Notes: a model not told the origin generated them from the letters alone. DNA of 38,247 nucleotides from Myxosarcina sp. GI1 (GCF_000756305.1 NZ_JRFE01000051.1:1-38247); one strand, 5' to 3'; shown: positions 1 through 8,025, counted from the first letter of the stretch. Numbers and translations are program-made.

Positions 1-2127
1 AGTGGCAGTGCTGCTATCATTAGCATCTAAATCTAAAACTGGTGGATCGTTGACAGCAGTGACGTTGATGGTGGTTGTGGCAGTGTTGCTATTAGTTTCT
101 CCGTCATTGACGACTACTGTAACCGTTCTAGGTGTGGTGCTGGGGTTGTCGGAGGTGTTGCTGAAGGTAACGGCACGAATGGCAGTTTGATAGTTAGCCA
201 GAGTCGCACTACCAGTTAAAGTAACTGTTTGTGTCGCTGAATCGTAGCTACCAGTTATTCCCCCAGGGAGACTTCCTATTGCTAATAAGTCGCTAGCTTG
301 AGGGTTGGTGAGGGTGATAACTGCAAATTCAATGTTGGTATCATCAGCATCGGTAATCGTCGTATCGATGTCGCCAATGCTTACACCAGCAGCATTTTCA
401 GTATAGCTGGTGATGAAGTTAGCACCCGTAGCAGTACTGCTATTATTAGCATCTAAGTCTAAAACTGGAGTCTGATTAACTGTAGTAGTAACAGGAGTAG
501 TGTAATTATTTATATAAACTGTATTGGCAGCTAAGGAAAAAAGTCTGGTTTGAGCATTGGCACCATTCTGTAAAGCACCTGCTTTATAAGTAAAGCTTTT
601 TACCCCACCGAATTGAGCGGTTGCGATATTAGCAGTAACACTAGGATCGATTCCTGCTACAACAGCATTAGTTTTAGCCTCAAAACGGGTTGTTTCTGTA
701 GCAGCAGTATAAGTAGTTGTAAGATTGCTACCGGTCTCGACAGTATAGGCAGAAATATTGCTTAACTCTACATATTCTCTAATGGCAACATTATCACCAT
801 CGACATCAATTGGGCTTAATAAAAAGTCGTTAACCGTTGTCTGAGTAGTTGTACCGCTTTTGACGAAGCTAAAGGCAAAATCAACACTAGCATTGGCAGC
901 GTTTGCTGGTACATTGACCTCTGGTTGAAAGGCTGCTGCCGTACCATTAGCAGTAGAATCGATCGCATTCAAAGTCGCACCGCCATTAAAGGCAGTAACG
1001 GTAACCAAGGCATCGACACCAGTTATAACATTTGAAAAGCGATAAACCGCTCCTGGTTGAAGATTTGTTCCCGATACCAGAGTCGGATTTTGAAAATTTA
1101 GAGAAGTAGGAAGATTTAAGGTAAGGCGAGCGCTGTTAAAAGTTCCATTATTTGAGGCGGGAACGGTGTCGGCAATTCTCAGTGTCCAAGTTCCTTGAGC
1201 TGACTTACCATTAAAAGCTGAAAAAGGATTGGAGGGTGCAGCAATACGATCGGCACTGTAAATAGGGGCGGCAATAGTATCTGTATTACCGTCATTAATT
1301 GGGTTTGCCGAACCGTCTTGTAACAGAAGGTCGTAGTTGGTGTTAGCATCACTACCATTAGTAACTGCTGTAACCGTAGTACCATCTGGAGACGTTAAGG
1401 TGAAAAGAAGATCTCCCCTTCTAGCATGAGTGACATTTAGACCTAAAGTAAGGTTGCTAACGGTAACGTTGTTAGTAATGTTAAAGGTTCTAACTAGAGG
1501 ATTTGTCGTTGTTGTCGTACCGCTAATAGTACCGCTAGTTTTATTATCGATGAGGATATACGCTAATATTCCAGCGTAAGAATTTTGCGTCTGCAAACTA
1601 AAAGCATTTTCTGCTGAAATATTTGCAGTGCGGTATTCTAAATTCCAGTTTCCACCTTTAGCAGCATTACCAGTGCGAGTAGTAGACGCAGCGATTTCGG
1701 CACTAGTAATGTCGTGTAACTTGGCGATAAATTCTTCGCCAGCATCGCCAGCAGCAACGTTACAACCGTAAATTAGTAGGGAGTAGAGAGTGGAGCGCAG
1801 GGAATAGGAAGAAAAGCAGGTTTTTAGGTCTTCACGATACTTATCTAATGTGTCGAGGCTGAGTTGGGTGTTGCCGAGATACAGGCAGCCAGGAGAACCA
1901 TGTGAGACGAGATGAACTTCGGCTATCTGCTGTCTTTGGCTTAAGGCTTCACTTATTTGAACGATACCATCGCGCTTCTCTGAGAGAATAATTACTTCTG
2001 CTTCGGGAACTAGACCAGCAGCTAGAGCTTGATAGTTTTCAACTTGAGAGTCAATAAAAACTAGTTTGGTTTTAGTAGGCAACATATTTACATCAGTAGT
2101 AATAAAAGTGGCGCGAGATAAATTCAT
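1..2127 (-). CDS. Giant secreted DUF4347 / P-domain-like / cadherin-like repeat protein, C-terminus cut by the window edge
   Basis: An open frame of 709 codons runs from ATG 2127 to the left edge without a stop. Residues about 15-150 match the DUF4347 pattern: VFIDSQVENYQ, then EVHLVSHGSPGCLYLG, then YGCNVAAGDAGEEFI. Cyanobacterial adhesin-like giants often begin this way. Around residues 195-320 comes a beta-sandwich resembling the proprotein-convertase P-domain (LTLGLNVTHARRGDL, LLQDGSANPIND, GTWTLRIADT). A second beta-rich stretch follows, then cadherin/Ig-like repeats starting PVLDLDANNSSTAT; a second copy begins at the window edge, giving a 142-residue repeat. No signal peptide is visible, which is common for DUF4347 proteins. 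An inner Met at residue 15 (MLPTKTK) could also be the start, since no Shine-Dalgarno separates the two. Likely a surface or secreted protein; its function is unknown. Confidence 0.85.
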   Translation of the reverse strand, partial: MNLSRATFITTDVNMLPTKTKLVFIDSQVENYQALAAGLVPEAEVIILSEKRDGIVQISEALSQRQQIAEVHLVSHGSPGCLYLGNTQLSLDTLDKYREDLKTCFSSYSLRSTLYSLLIYGCNVAAGDAGEEFIAKLHDITSAEIAASTTRTGNAAKGGNWNLEYRTANISAENAFSLQTQNSYAGILAYILIDNKTSGTISGTTTTTNPLVRTFNITNNVTVSNLTLGLNVTHARRGDLLFTLTSPDGTTVTAVTNGSDANTNYDLLLQDGSANPINDGNTDTIAAPIYSADRIAAPSNPFSAFNGKSAQGTWTLRIADTVPASNNGTFNSARLTLNLPTSLNFQNPTLVSGTNLQPGAVYRFSNVITGVDALVTVTAFNGGATLNAIDSTANGTAAAFQPEVNVPANAANASVDFAFSFVKSGTTTQTTVNDFLLSPIDVDGDNVAIREYVELSNISAYTVETGSNLTTTYTAATETTRFEAKTNAVVAGIDPSVTANIATAQFGGVKSFTYKAGALQNGANAQTRLFSLAANTVYINNYTTPVTTTVNQTPVLDLDANNSSTATGANFITSYTENAAGVSIGDIDTTITDADDTNIEFAVITLTNPQASDLLAIGSLPGGITGSYDSATQTVTLTGSATLANYQTAIRAVTFSNTSDNPSTTPRTVTVVVNDGETNSNTATTTINVTAVNDPPVLDLDANDSSTAT
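4..468 (-). repeat. In-gene tandem repeat (426-nt period) encoding a cadherin-like module
   Basis: The stretch at 430-468 recurs at 4-42 with few mismatches. Both copies encode PVLDLDAN-N/D-SSTAT, so the unit is 426 nt or 142 residues. Only the first full unit and the start of the second lie in the window, so more copies probably lie to the left. Confidence 0.75.
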
Positions 2128-3130
2128 AAGTAGTTAATTGAAATCTATAAAATTGCCTAACAAAGTCAAATAAATTTTTGAACCAGATAAGTAGAAAAAC
2201 TGAGGCAATATTGAGTATAAAATTACGCTTATAGCTATAGCCGAGCGGTTTGAAAGCAATCAATATCAAATGTTATGTGCGCATACGTACTGTCAAATAA
2301 AAATAAATGTGCGTTTTAAAGGCTAGATAAACCTTCACCAATCTAATTAACGAAAATTGAAATGACATCAGTAAAAATATGGCAGTCTCGACCTTAACAA
2401 GGCGACGAAACTATTAGAGAAATTGAATAAATTATTTACGCAGAAATTTTAATAACAACCGCCTAGTGATTTTTACTGAATTTTTAAGCTAAGATAAAGT
2501 TGGCTGTGGGCGATCGCGCTAAAGTAGAGTTTGTGTTTCAGTATTTTTCGTTAGACAGGCGATATTACTTTAAAGTTGGAGCTAGTGCAGCTTTAGAGAA
2601 CATCCAAAAAGTTCTTTTTATAGTTCGAGTTCTCAGTTATGCATATCCTCGGCCTCTATTCACCCCTCTTGGGGTAAAGAAATCTTGCTGAGTATTTTGT
2701 TAAGGAATTTGCAGTGGATAAAAATGCTGCTTTGCCAGCAACTTGTTCTGTATCGATCCGAAGGGAGGTCACATGTGGCAAATGAAACTTTTCAAACAAT
2801 CTCTGGGCAATAAACAAAATTTAATTTCTCAACTATCTAAAATTTACGAAATTATACAGACTAATTAAAAAAATATTAAACAAACATTTAATTTATTAGA
2901 GTTTAGGGATATAATATTACAATTGATAATAAACGTATTAAAAATTTGTTAAAATATTTTGGCTAAAGTTTTTAGCGTAGATAAAAATTAATACATAAAA
3001 ACGGTAAAATTTTATAATAGTTGTTTGTTAGTTTTGATTTAAAGCTGTGGTTAAATTTAAAGGTTTTGGGCATAAAGTAGCAGTTAGTTGAAAACAAACT
3101 ATTAGAGCAGCAAAACGCATAATACAGAAT
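2128..3130. other. AT-rich 1-kb spacer between divergent genes
   Basis: This separates the minus-strand DUF4347 gene from the plus-strand receiver gene, so both promoters should lie here. Positions 2661-2676 hold a short hairpin (CCCC-TCTT-GGGG) without a T-run. A 63-codon TTG-started frame at 2500-2691 has no recognisable features and I do not call it. Apart from the micro-ORF at 2773 I see no gene. The last 300 bases are very AT-rich. Confidence 0.6.
2773..2868 (+). CDS. Possible 31-residue micro-protein with a strong Shine-Dalgarno
   Basis: GGGAGGT (2763-2769) sits 3 bases before ATG 2773, one of the best ribosome-binding sequences in the window. The frame gives a 31-residue basic, Gln/Asn/Lys-rich peptide (MWQMKLFKQSLGNKQ...) ending at TAA 2866-2868. 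No transmembrane segment or motif is apparent and I do not recognise a family. The spacing is slightly short, and the site lies in a long AT-rich spacer where short frames arise by chance. The call rests on the ribosome-binding site alone. Confidence 0.25.
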   Translation: MWQMKLFKQSLGNKQNLISQLSKIYEIIQTN

Positions 3131-3568
3131 ATGGAGCAAAGTAAAACCGAGCTAGATCTTAACCAGGTGCGTGTGCTTGTAGTTGAAGATGTAGTTGATT
3201 CGAGAGAAATTATTACTATCTACTTAGAACAGATTGGAGCTACGGTAAAAGCGGTAAGTAATGCCGCAGAAGCTTTACAGGCAATAGAAAACTTTCAACC
3301 TTCTCTACTGATTAGCGATATTTACATGCCCGAACGTGATGGTTTTTGGTTGATCGAACGTCTGAGAAATTTACAGCCAAAATCTTTATCTACCATACCA
3401 GCGATCGCCGTAACTGCTGCTGCTAGAGATAGCGATCGCGATAGTATTCTGGCGGCAGGTTACGATGTATACATTAGTAAGCCGTTTATTTTTAGCAATC
3501 TAGCATATTCGATCGAACTTGCTTTAAGCAAACAGCAAAATCCTACAGACTGTATTGGCAAGAAATAG
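3131..3568 (+). CDS. Stand-alone CheY-like response regulator
   Basis: A 145-residue protein made almost entirely of one receiver domain. The acidic pair E19-D20, phosphoacceptor D63 (in SDIYMPERDG), the switch Thr T95 (AVTA) and K117 (SKPF) are all in place, so it should be phosphorylatable. There is no DNA-binding or enzymatic output domain, so it acts through protein contacts or as part of a phosphorelay. It ends 79 bases from the end of the histidine kinase at 3648-5096, which is transcribed towards it, so that kinase is a natural candidate partner. The pairing is an inference. The start is ATG 3131, without a clear Shine-Dalgarno. Confidence 0.9.
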   Translation: MEQSKTELDLNQVRVLVVEDVVDSREIITIYLEQIGATVKAVSNAAEALQAIENFQPSLLISDIYMPERDGFWLIERLRNLQPKSLSTIPAIAVTAAARDSDRDSILAAGYDVYISKPFIFSNLAYSIELALSKQQNPTDCIGKK

Positions 3569-3615
3569 TCGATCTCGCGCCGCTCGTAAGTCAAAAGCAT
3601 TAAGCTAAAACAAAT

Positions 3616-3643
3616 TTTTGACTTTTGACTTTTGATTTTTGAT
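3616..3643. repeat. Short tandem heptamer repeat TTTTGAC/TTTTGAT
   Basis: Four heptamers lie head to tail: TTTTGAC twice, then TTTTGAT twice, followed by a T-run. They occupy the gap between two convergent genes and end 4 bases before the stop codon of the histidine kinase. Such short tandemly repeated heptamers are common between genes in cyanobacteria. No function is assigned. Confidence 0.75.
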
Positions 3644-3647
3644 TTTT

Positions 3648-5096
3648 TCAAGTTTCTGCGACTACAGTTGGCAAAGTAAAGGTAAAAATTGCACCCTTAT
3701 CTTTGCCTTCACTATAAGCAGTTAAAGTACCGCCATGTAATTCGGCTAAATAGTGGGCGATCGCCAATCCCAAACCCAGTCCTCCAGTACTGCGGCTTCT
3801 AGAGCTATCTGCCTGACGAAAATATTCAAAGATATAGGGTAGAAAATCTGTTTCGATACCTTTACCCGTATCTTCTACCTGAAACTGCGCGTCTGTACCA
3901 ACGCTTTTTAGAGATATAGTTATTTTTCCCTCCCGAGGAGTAAACTTAATAGCGTTGGAGAGTAAGTTCCAGACAATTTGCTGCAAACGCATTTCATCCC
4001 CTCTAACTGGCTCGGTCGATTCTAACTTGGTAACAATTTTAATTAATTTAGTTTGTGCCGAGAAGCGTACGGTTTCTAATGCATCTTCAATAATGTCAGT
4101 CAAGTTAACAACCGTCGTCTGCATTTTGAGTTTGCCGCTAATAATACGCGAGATATCGAGAATGTCACCGACTAATTGAGCCTGCAACATCGCATTGCGG
4201 TGAATAATTTCAACTCCTTTTTGAATTTGTTTTTGGCTCAGGTCATTCTGGCTCAGAATTTGCGCCCAACCTACGATAGGGTTTAGAGGTGTTCTCAGTT
4301 CGTGAGAAAGAACTGCCAAAAATTCATCTTTAGCGCGGTTAGCAGCCTGAGCGCGTTCTAGTAGTTCGGCTCGTTCGGCTTCAATACGTTTGAGTTTGGT
4401 AATATCTCTAAGGGAAACCAAATAAGCTGTCGTTTCCTGCCATTGAATTTCACTAACGCGCATTTGAGCAACGCGGGGTATACCTTTGTCTCTAGAAGGA
4501 ATATCTACCTCTAAGTAATCTTCACCCATTACAGGAAAGCCCAGACAATCTCCTAAAATTTCGGCTTCGGTTCTTTCTAACAGGGTTAATGCTGCTTGAT
4601 TGACAAATCTGACTATACCTCGGCGATCGACAACGATAATCCCATCGGCATTTTGGGTAATTAGTTTTTGTAACTGGCGATCGGCTTCGCTGAGTGACTC
4701 GGATGATAAATCGTGGTTTTTTGCTGCTAATATAGTCTGCTCTATGGCAGTTGGCAGGCGTTCTAGCTCTGTGATAGGTAAATATTCAACAGCACCTGCT
4801 TTGATTGCCCGAATGGCATTGGCGATATTAGGTTTGCTGTCGATAACAATTGTAGGAACTGCTATTTTAGAAGCGAGTAAATCTAAAGCTGGTTTGACTG
4901 CCAGGGGAAAATGACAGCAGTTTAATAACACTAGATCGACATTAGAGTTCAAACAGGCTATAAAATCTTCTCCAGTGTCTATTTGTAGTTCTTCAATTTT
5001 ATAGGTAGCGCGATCGAGCATCGAACTTATAGAGTCGGCAATTGGATGGGAATTGTGTAAGATTAGTAGCTCGATTTTCTTGGCACTGGTTTTCAT
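3648..5096 (-). CDS. PAS histidine kinase with degenerate N-terminal receiver, last gene of the kai operon
   Basis: A 482-residue soluble kinase. Residues 8-125 fold like a receiver, but the phosphoacceptor position reads LLNCC (57-61), so it should not accept phosphate. Residues about 140-240 are a PAS domain (GIIVVDRRGIVRFVNQAA). A coiled linker leads to HisKA with H265 in SHELRTPLNPIVGWA. The HATPase_c domain follows: N-box LLSNAIKF near 378-385, G1 EDTGKG 408-413 and G2 GGLGLGLA 438-445. The gene starts 60 bases after kaiC on the same strand and so is probably co-transcribed, which suggests a clock output or input kinase. It lacks the KaiB-like sensor domain of SasA. The pseudo-receiver recalls the KaiA N-terminus (xLExLP near its end), but that resemblance is by eye. 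Start ATG 5096 has no clear Shine-Dalgarno. Confidence 0.92.
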   Translation of the reverse strand: MKTSAKKIELLILHNSHPIADSISSMLDRATYKIEELQIDTGEDFIACLNSNVDLVLLNCCHFPLAVKPALDLLASKIAVPTIVIDSKPNIANAIRAIKAGAVEYLPITELERLPTAIEQTILAAKNHDLSSESLSEADRQLQKLITQNADGIIVVDRRGIVRFVNQAALTLLERTEAEILGDCLGFPVMGEDYLEVDIPSRDKGIPRVAQMRVSEIQWQETTAYLVSLRDITKLKRIEAERAELLERAQAANRAKDEFLAVLSHELRTPLNPIVGWAQILSQNDLSQKQIQKGVEIIHRNAMLQAQLVGDILDISRIISGKLKMQTTVVNLTDIIEDALETVRFSAQTKLIKIVTKLESTEPVRGDEMRLQQIVWNLLSNAIKFTPREGKITISLKSVGTDAQFQVEDTGKGIETDFLPYIFEYFRQADSSRSRSTGGLGLGLAIAHYLAELHGGTLTAYSEGKDKGAIFTFTLPTVVAET

Positions 5097-5156
5097 ACTG
5101 TAGCTACTCTGACGCTTTTGGGTAACACTTGCTAGTTTTTTATCTATTGTAAATAA

Positions 5157-6665
5157 TTAAATTAAATCTAAATCGTTCAGGCGATCGATTTCGTCTGGCT
5201 CGGCGTAAGTGGGATTGCCTGCCAAAATCCCCATAATGTTGCGATAAGGCTGTCCAATTTGCATTCCTTTATCGTCGATAGTAAATTCGCGAATGCTTTT
5301 TTCGTGTTGCGAACCGCGCATTTTTAAAATCGCTATACCTCGTCGTATCGCCCCATAAACCTCAACATAGCGCAACAAAATAATTAAATCGGTGTTGGTA
5401 GAAATATCAGATTGGGTAATAGTTTCACTGCCAATCAAATTGACTGTATTAGTAGTATATAAAGCGGTAATGCCTTCTTCTTTGACTAAAGTATTAAAAG
5501 TAAGCAAAAATTCGCGAAATCCTTTTTTAGTAGTAATTCTCTCTAAAGCCGATAGGCTATCTATGGCTACTCTTTGCGGTTTGAACTCTCTAATCTGTTT
5601 TCTCATATTGACAAAATGAGATTCGATTGAAGCAATTTCGGGATAGCGACAGACAATTTTAAGTTGCCCCGCCTCTTCAATGCTGCGAAAATCGACTCCC
5701 CAACCCGCAGCATTGCGGATCATTTGTTCGCGGCTTTCTTCAAAGGCAAACAGCAGGGATTTTTCGTCTTGTTCCACTCCTCCAGCTGCAAATTTGGCTG
5801 CCATGAGAGTTTTTCCCGTACCTGTCGCTCCTGAAGTCAGAATAATCGAACCTTGAAACCAGCCACCACCGCACATGGTATCGATATCTCTATTGCCAGA
5901 GGTTAGGCGCTGGATAGAAGCTTGGCGTTTGAGAACATCTGTAGAAAAAGGAATAACCACAAAACCTTCATCGGATATAGTAAAAGAAAATTCTCCCAGT
6001 TGATGGGAACTGCCGCGAAACTTGAGAATTTCTATACTGCGATGGCGTTTTTCTTCTGTCAAACTGTTGCGTAAAATAATTACATTATCGGCAACAAACT
6101 CTTCAATTCCGTAACGGCTAATATCGCCATAATCGGAAGTACGTTCTGAAGTCAACACGGCTGTAACTTCCATTTCTCTCAATATTTGAGCGAGTCTAAA
6201 TAGGGCATTGCGTACTTGTCCGACATCGGGTACATAGCTAAAAATTGCCCCTAAAGAGTCCATTGCGACTCGTTTGGCGTTTACCTGCTCGATCGCATAT
6301 TTTAGTCGTGCGATTAAAGGATCGAGGTCGTATTCTCCACTTACCAATAAAACGCTGCGATCTTGGGGCGAGGCATCGACAAACATCCATTTATTTTCTG
6401 CTTCCCAATGGGAAATATTCCAGCCAAAACCACGAACATTTTTACGTATCATCTTAGGCGGCTCTTCAAAGGCAATAAAAACGCCATTTTGTCCTTGCTT
6501 AATGCCTTCAATTAAAAATTGAGTACAAAAAATAGTTTTGCCGCTACCTGCGGTTCCCGCTACCAATGTAGTTCTTCCTTGAGGTAATCCTCCTTCAGAA
6601 ATGTCATCAAAGCCAGGTATACCCGTAGCCAATTTAAGTGATGGTATTTGCTGTTCTGAGTTCAT
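5157..6665 (-). CDS. kaiC3: KaiC homologue, dual RecA-like clock ATPase/kinase, probably KaiC3 type
   Basis: 502 residues, close to the 519 of canonical KaiC but with a shorter N-terminus and tail. Two RecA/KaiC domains are complete. CI has Walker A GTAGSGKT (37-44) and the Glu pair FEE (67-68). CII has Walker A GATGTGKT (279-286) and Glu pair E309-E310. The phosphorylation sites of KaiC (S431, T432 and T426 in Synechococcus) align with S422, T423 and T417 in the motif TITQSDISTNTD, so autophosphorylation is expected. The C-terminal region (ILAGNPTYAEPDEID) matches the segment before the KaiA-binding tail. The gene is third in an operon after the kaiA3-like gene and kaiB, with a 53-base gap. 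KaiC family membership is certain from the motifs. The KaiC3 subclass is inferred from the adjacent KaiA3-like gene and needs a tree. Confidence 0.93.
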   Translation of the reverse strand: MNSEQQIPSLKLATGIPGFDDISEGGLPQGRTTLVAGTAGSGKTIFCTQFLIEGIKQGQNGVFIAFEEPPKMIRKNVRGFGWNISHWEAENKWMFVDASPQDRSVLLVSGEYDLDPLIARLKYAIEQVNAKRVAMDSLGAIFSYVPDVGQVRNALFRLAQILREMEVTAVLTSERTSDYGDISRYGIEEFVADNVIILRNSLTEEKRHRSIEILKFRGSSHQLGEFSFTISDEGFVVIPFSTDVLKRQASIQRLTSGNRDIDTMCGGGWFQGSIILTSGATGTGKTLMAAKFAAGGVEQDEKSLLFAFEESREQMIRNAAGWGVDFRSIEEAGQLKIVCRYPEIASIESHFVNMRKQIREFKPQRVAIDSLSALERITTKKGFREFLLTFNTLVKEEGITALYTTNTVNLIGSETITQSDISTNTDLIILLRYVEVYGAIRRGIAILKMRGSQHEKSIREFTIDDKGMQIGQPYRNIMGILAGNPTYAEPDEIDRLNDLDLI

Positions 6666-6718
6666 TTAAAAATAGTTTACTTAACCAACTTTAATTCACT
6701 AAATACATGTACTACTTG

Positions 6719-7015
6719 TTATGGCTTTTGTCTGAGCGGATGCGAGCGCAGACTTAGTGCAAAAGAAACAATATCGGTGTTGGAAAGATCGCCAATAACG
6801 CGTTCTTGAGGAGGTGGAAATTCTTTAACCAAAGTAGGGGTAATTAAAATTTTTTCTCGCTCGGCAATTTCGGGAGATTTTAAAATATCAATAATAGTAA
6901 TTTCACTACGTTCGCGCAGTTCGCGATCGCAAAATTCTTGTAAATTAGCAATCGCCAAACGGCTTCTGGAACTATCTCCGCTAACATATAATTTTAATCT
7001 ATAAATCTCACACAT
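6719..7015 (-). CDS. kaiB3: KaiB homologue, probably KaiB3 type
   Basis: 98 residues, the normal KaiB length, with a thioredoxin-like KaiB domain throughout. Family signatures are KLYVSG (8-13), IDILKSPEIAEREKILITPT (42-61) and RVIGDLS (72-78), each aligning with Synechococcus KaiB. In known systems KaiB binds the CI ring of KaiC during its phosphorylated phase and draws in KaiA. It lies between the KaiA3-like gene (22-base gap) and kaiC (53-base gap), so the three are almost surely co-transcribed. The C-terminal tail is short and basic (RSHPLRQKP) instead of the acidic tail of canonical KaiB. The subclass name is an inference from its neighbours. Confidence 0.9.
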   Translation of the reverse strand: MCEIYRLKLYVSGDSSRSRLAIANLQEFCDRELRERSEITIIDILKSPEIAEREKILITPTLVKEFPPPQERVIGDLSNTDIVSFALSLRSHPLRQKP

Positions 7016-7037
7016 TAAAAATGTTTGTCCTACTTAA

Positions 7038-7916
7038 TTATTCTTTTGGCGAGGACACTTTATTATAACTATGAGTTGTATTCATCTTACTCAGTCCAAT
7101 GTAATATCTTTGATAGTAAGCTGCTAATTTGCCCATTACTTCTAACAATAAATAACGTCCTTCTGTAACAAAAATTTGAGCTTCTATACGCCCCAAATTT
7201 ATTTGTTTTTGCTTAATAGCTGCTGTATGTATATCAATTGCATCTTTAGGAGTAGCCTGCAAATATCCTAATTGTTCGACTAAAAGATTGAGTTCGTTAC
7301 TAATTTGGTAATTTACATCATACAGTTTGTTTTCGACTTGTCGCAATAGTATTTTGCTATAGCGTTGCTTAATTTCATCAACAACATCTGGCATCCTTTC
7401 TTGCAAAGATTCTACTTTAGTAAAGGGGCGATCGCGGACGGGAATTTCGGTACTTATTTGCTCTAAAACATCTATTTCATTCTGTTGCTGAGAGATATTT
7501 TTTTTGACAAACTGCTTGCGTTCGATTGCCGCACGAATTGCATAAACGATTAGATTATCGTCAATCAAAATCTTGGGTAAATAACCACAGGCTCCATATT
7601 CTAAAGCTTTTACCGCAATTACTTCGTCTTCTATTGCCGTTTCTATGATAAATGGAACTCGCTCTGCATAGTCTTCTATAGCTTGCAAAGTCTTCATACC
7701 CCGACTATCGGGCAGAATTAAATCTAGCAAAACCACGTCAAATTTTTGGCGATCGAGCAGGTTTTTGCCTCCAGTTAGAGTCTGAGCGTACTCTAGCTCA
7801 AATCCTTTGGGAAAAGAAGCAGACCTCGCACCGCTCAACATGGTTTTAGTGCGTTCGATGTCTTCTGGTTGGTCTTCGATTATTAGTACTCGGCAGGGAC
7901 GATTTAACACGGACAA
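7038..7916 (-). CDS. kaiA3: Chimeric KaiA3-like protein: NarL-type receiver plus KaiA-like C-terminal domain
   Basis: 292 residues. Residues 8-135 are a receiver domain with E14-D15, phosphoacceptor D65 (LLDLILPDSRG, NarL-like), T93 and K115. A linker (136-175) leads to an all-helical region (176-275) that aligns by eye with the KaiA C-terminal domain: RYSKILLRQ against SYREIVLSY, TPKDAIDIHTAAIKQK against PVTKVVEIHMELMDEF, and GRYLLLEVMGKLAAYYQRY against YRLTLIDVIAHLCEMYRR. This is the architecture of KaiA3 (Sll0485) of Synechocystis PCC 6803. It is first in the operon before kaiB and kaiC, so it probably stimulates KaiC phosphorylation. Unlike canonical KaiA, the receiver keeps its Asp. There is no ATG: the start is TTG 7916 or GTG 7910, after an in-frame stop. 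Confidence 0.8.
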   Translation of the reverse strand: MSVLNRPCRVLIIEDQPEDIERTKTMLSGARSASFPKGFELEYAQTLTGGKNLLDRQKFDVVLLDLILPDSRGMKTLQAIEDYAERVPFIIETAIEDEVIAVKALEYGACGYLPKILIDDNLIVYAIRAAIERKQFVKKNISQQQNEIDVLEQISTEIPVRDRPFTKVESLQERMPDVVDEIKQRYSKILLRQVENKLYDVNYQISNELNLLVEQLGYLQATPKDAIDIHTAAIKQKQINLGRIEAQIFVTEGRYLLLEVMGKLAAYYQRYYIGLSKMNTTHSYNKVSSPKE

Positions 7917-8019
7917 TAATTCTGTTTATTTACAAAAATATGGCAAGCCACTACGTTTCACAACCCACTTAGGCTTTGTGTCAGCTTTAAAATAATTAAA
8001 TCTTAGTAAGACTGACACT

Positions 8020-8025
8020 ATTATA
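8020..8025 (-). promoter_or_regulatory. Candidate -10 box of the kai operon
   Basis: A perfect TATAAT reads on the minus strand about 105 bases before the kaiA3-like start. This would give a leader of roughly 95 bases. No convincing -35 hexamer sits 16-18 bases upstream. The site is chosen by position and match only; transcript-start data would decide. Confidence 0.3.

Noticed and set aside
2500-2691. 63-codon plus-strand frame with TTG start
   Set aside because: No Shine-Dalgarno and no motif; it lies in an AT-rich spacer and begins at HIP1-containing DNA.
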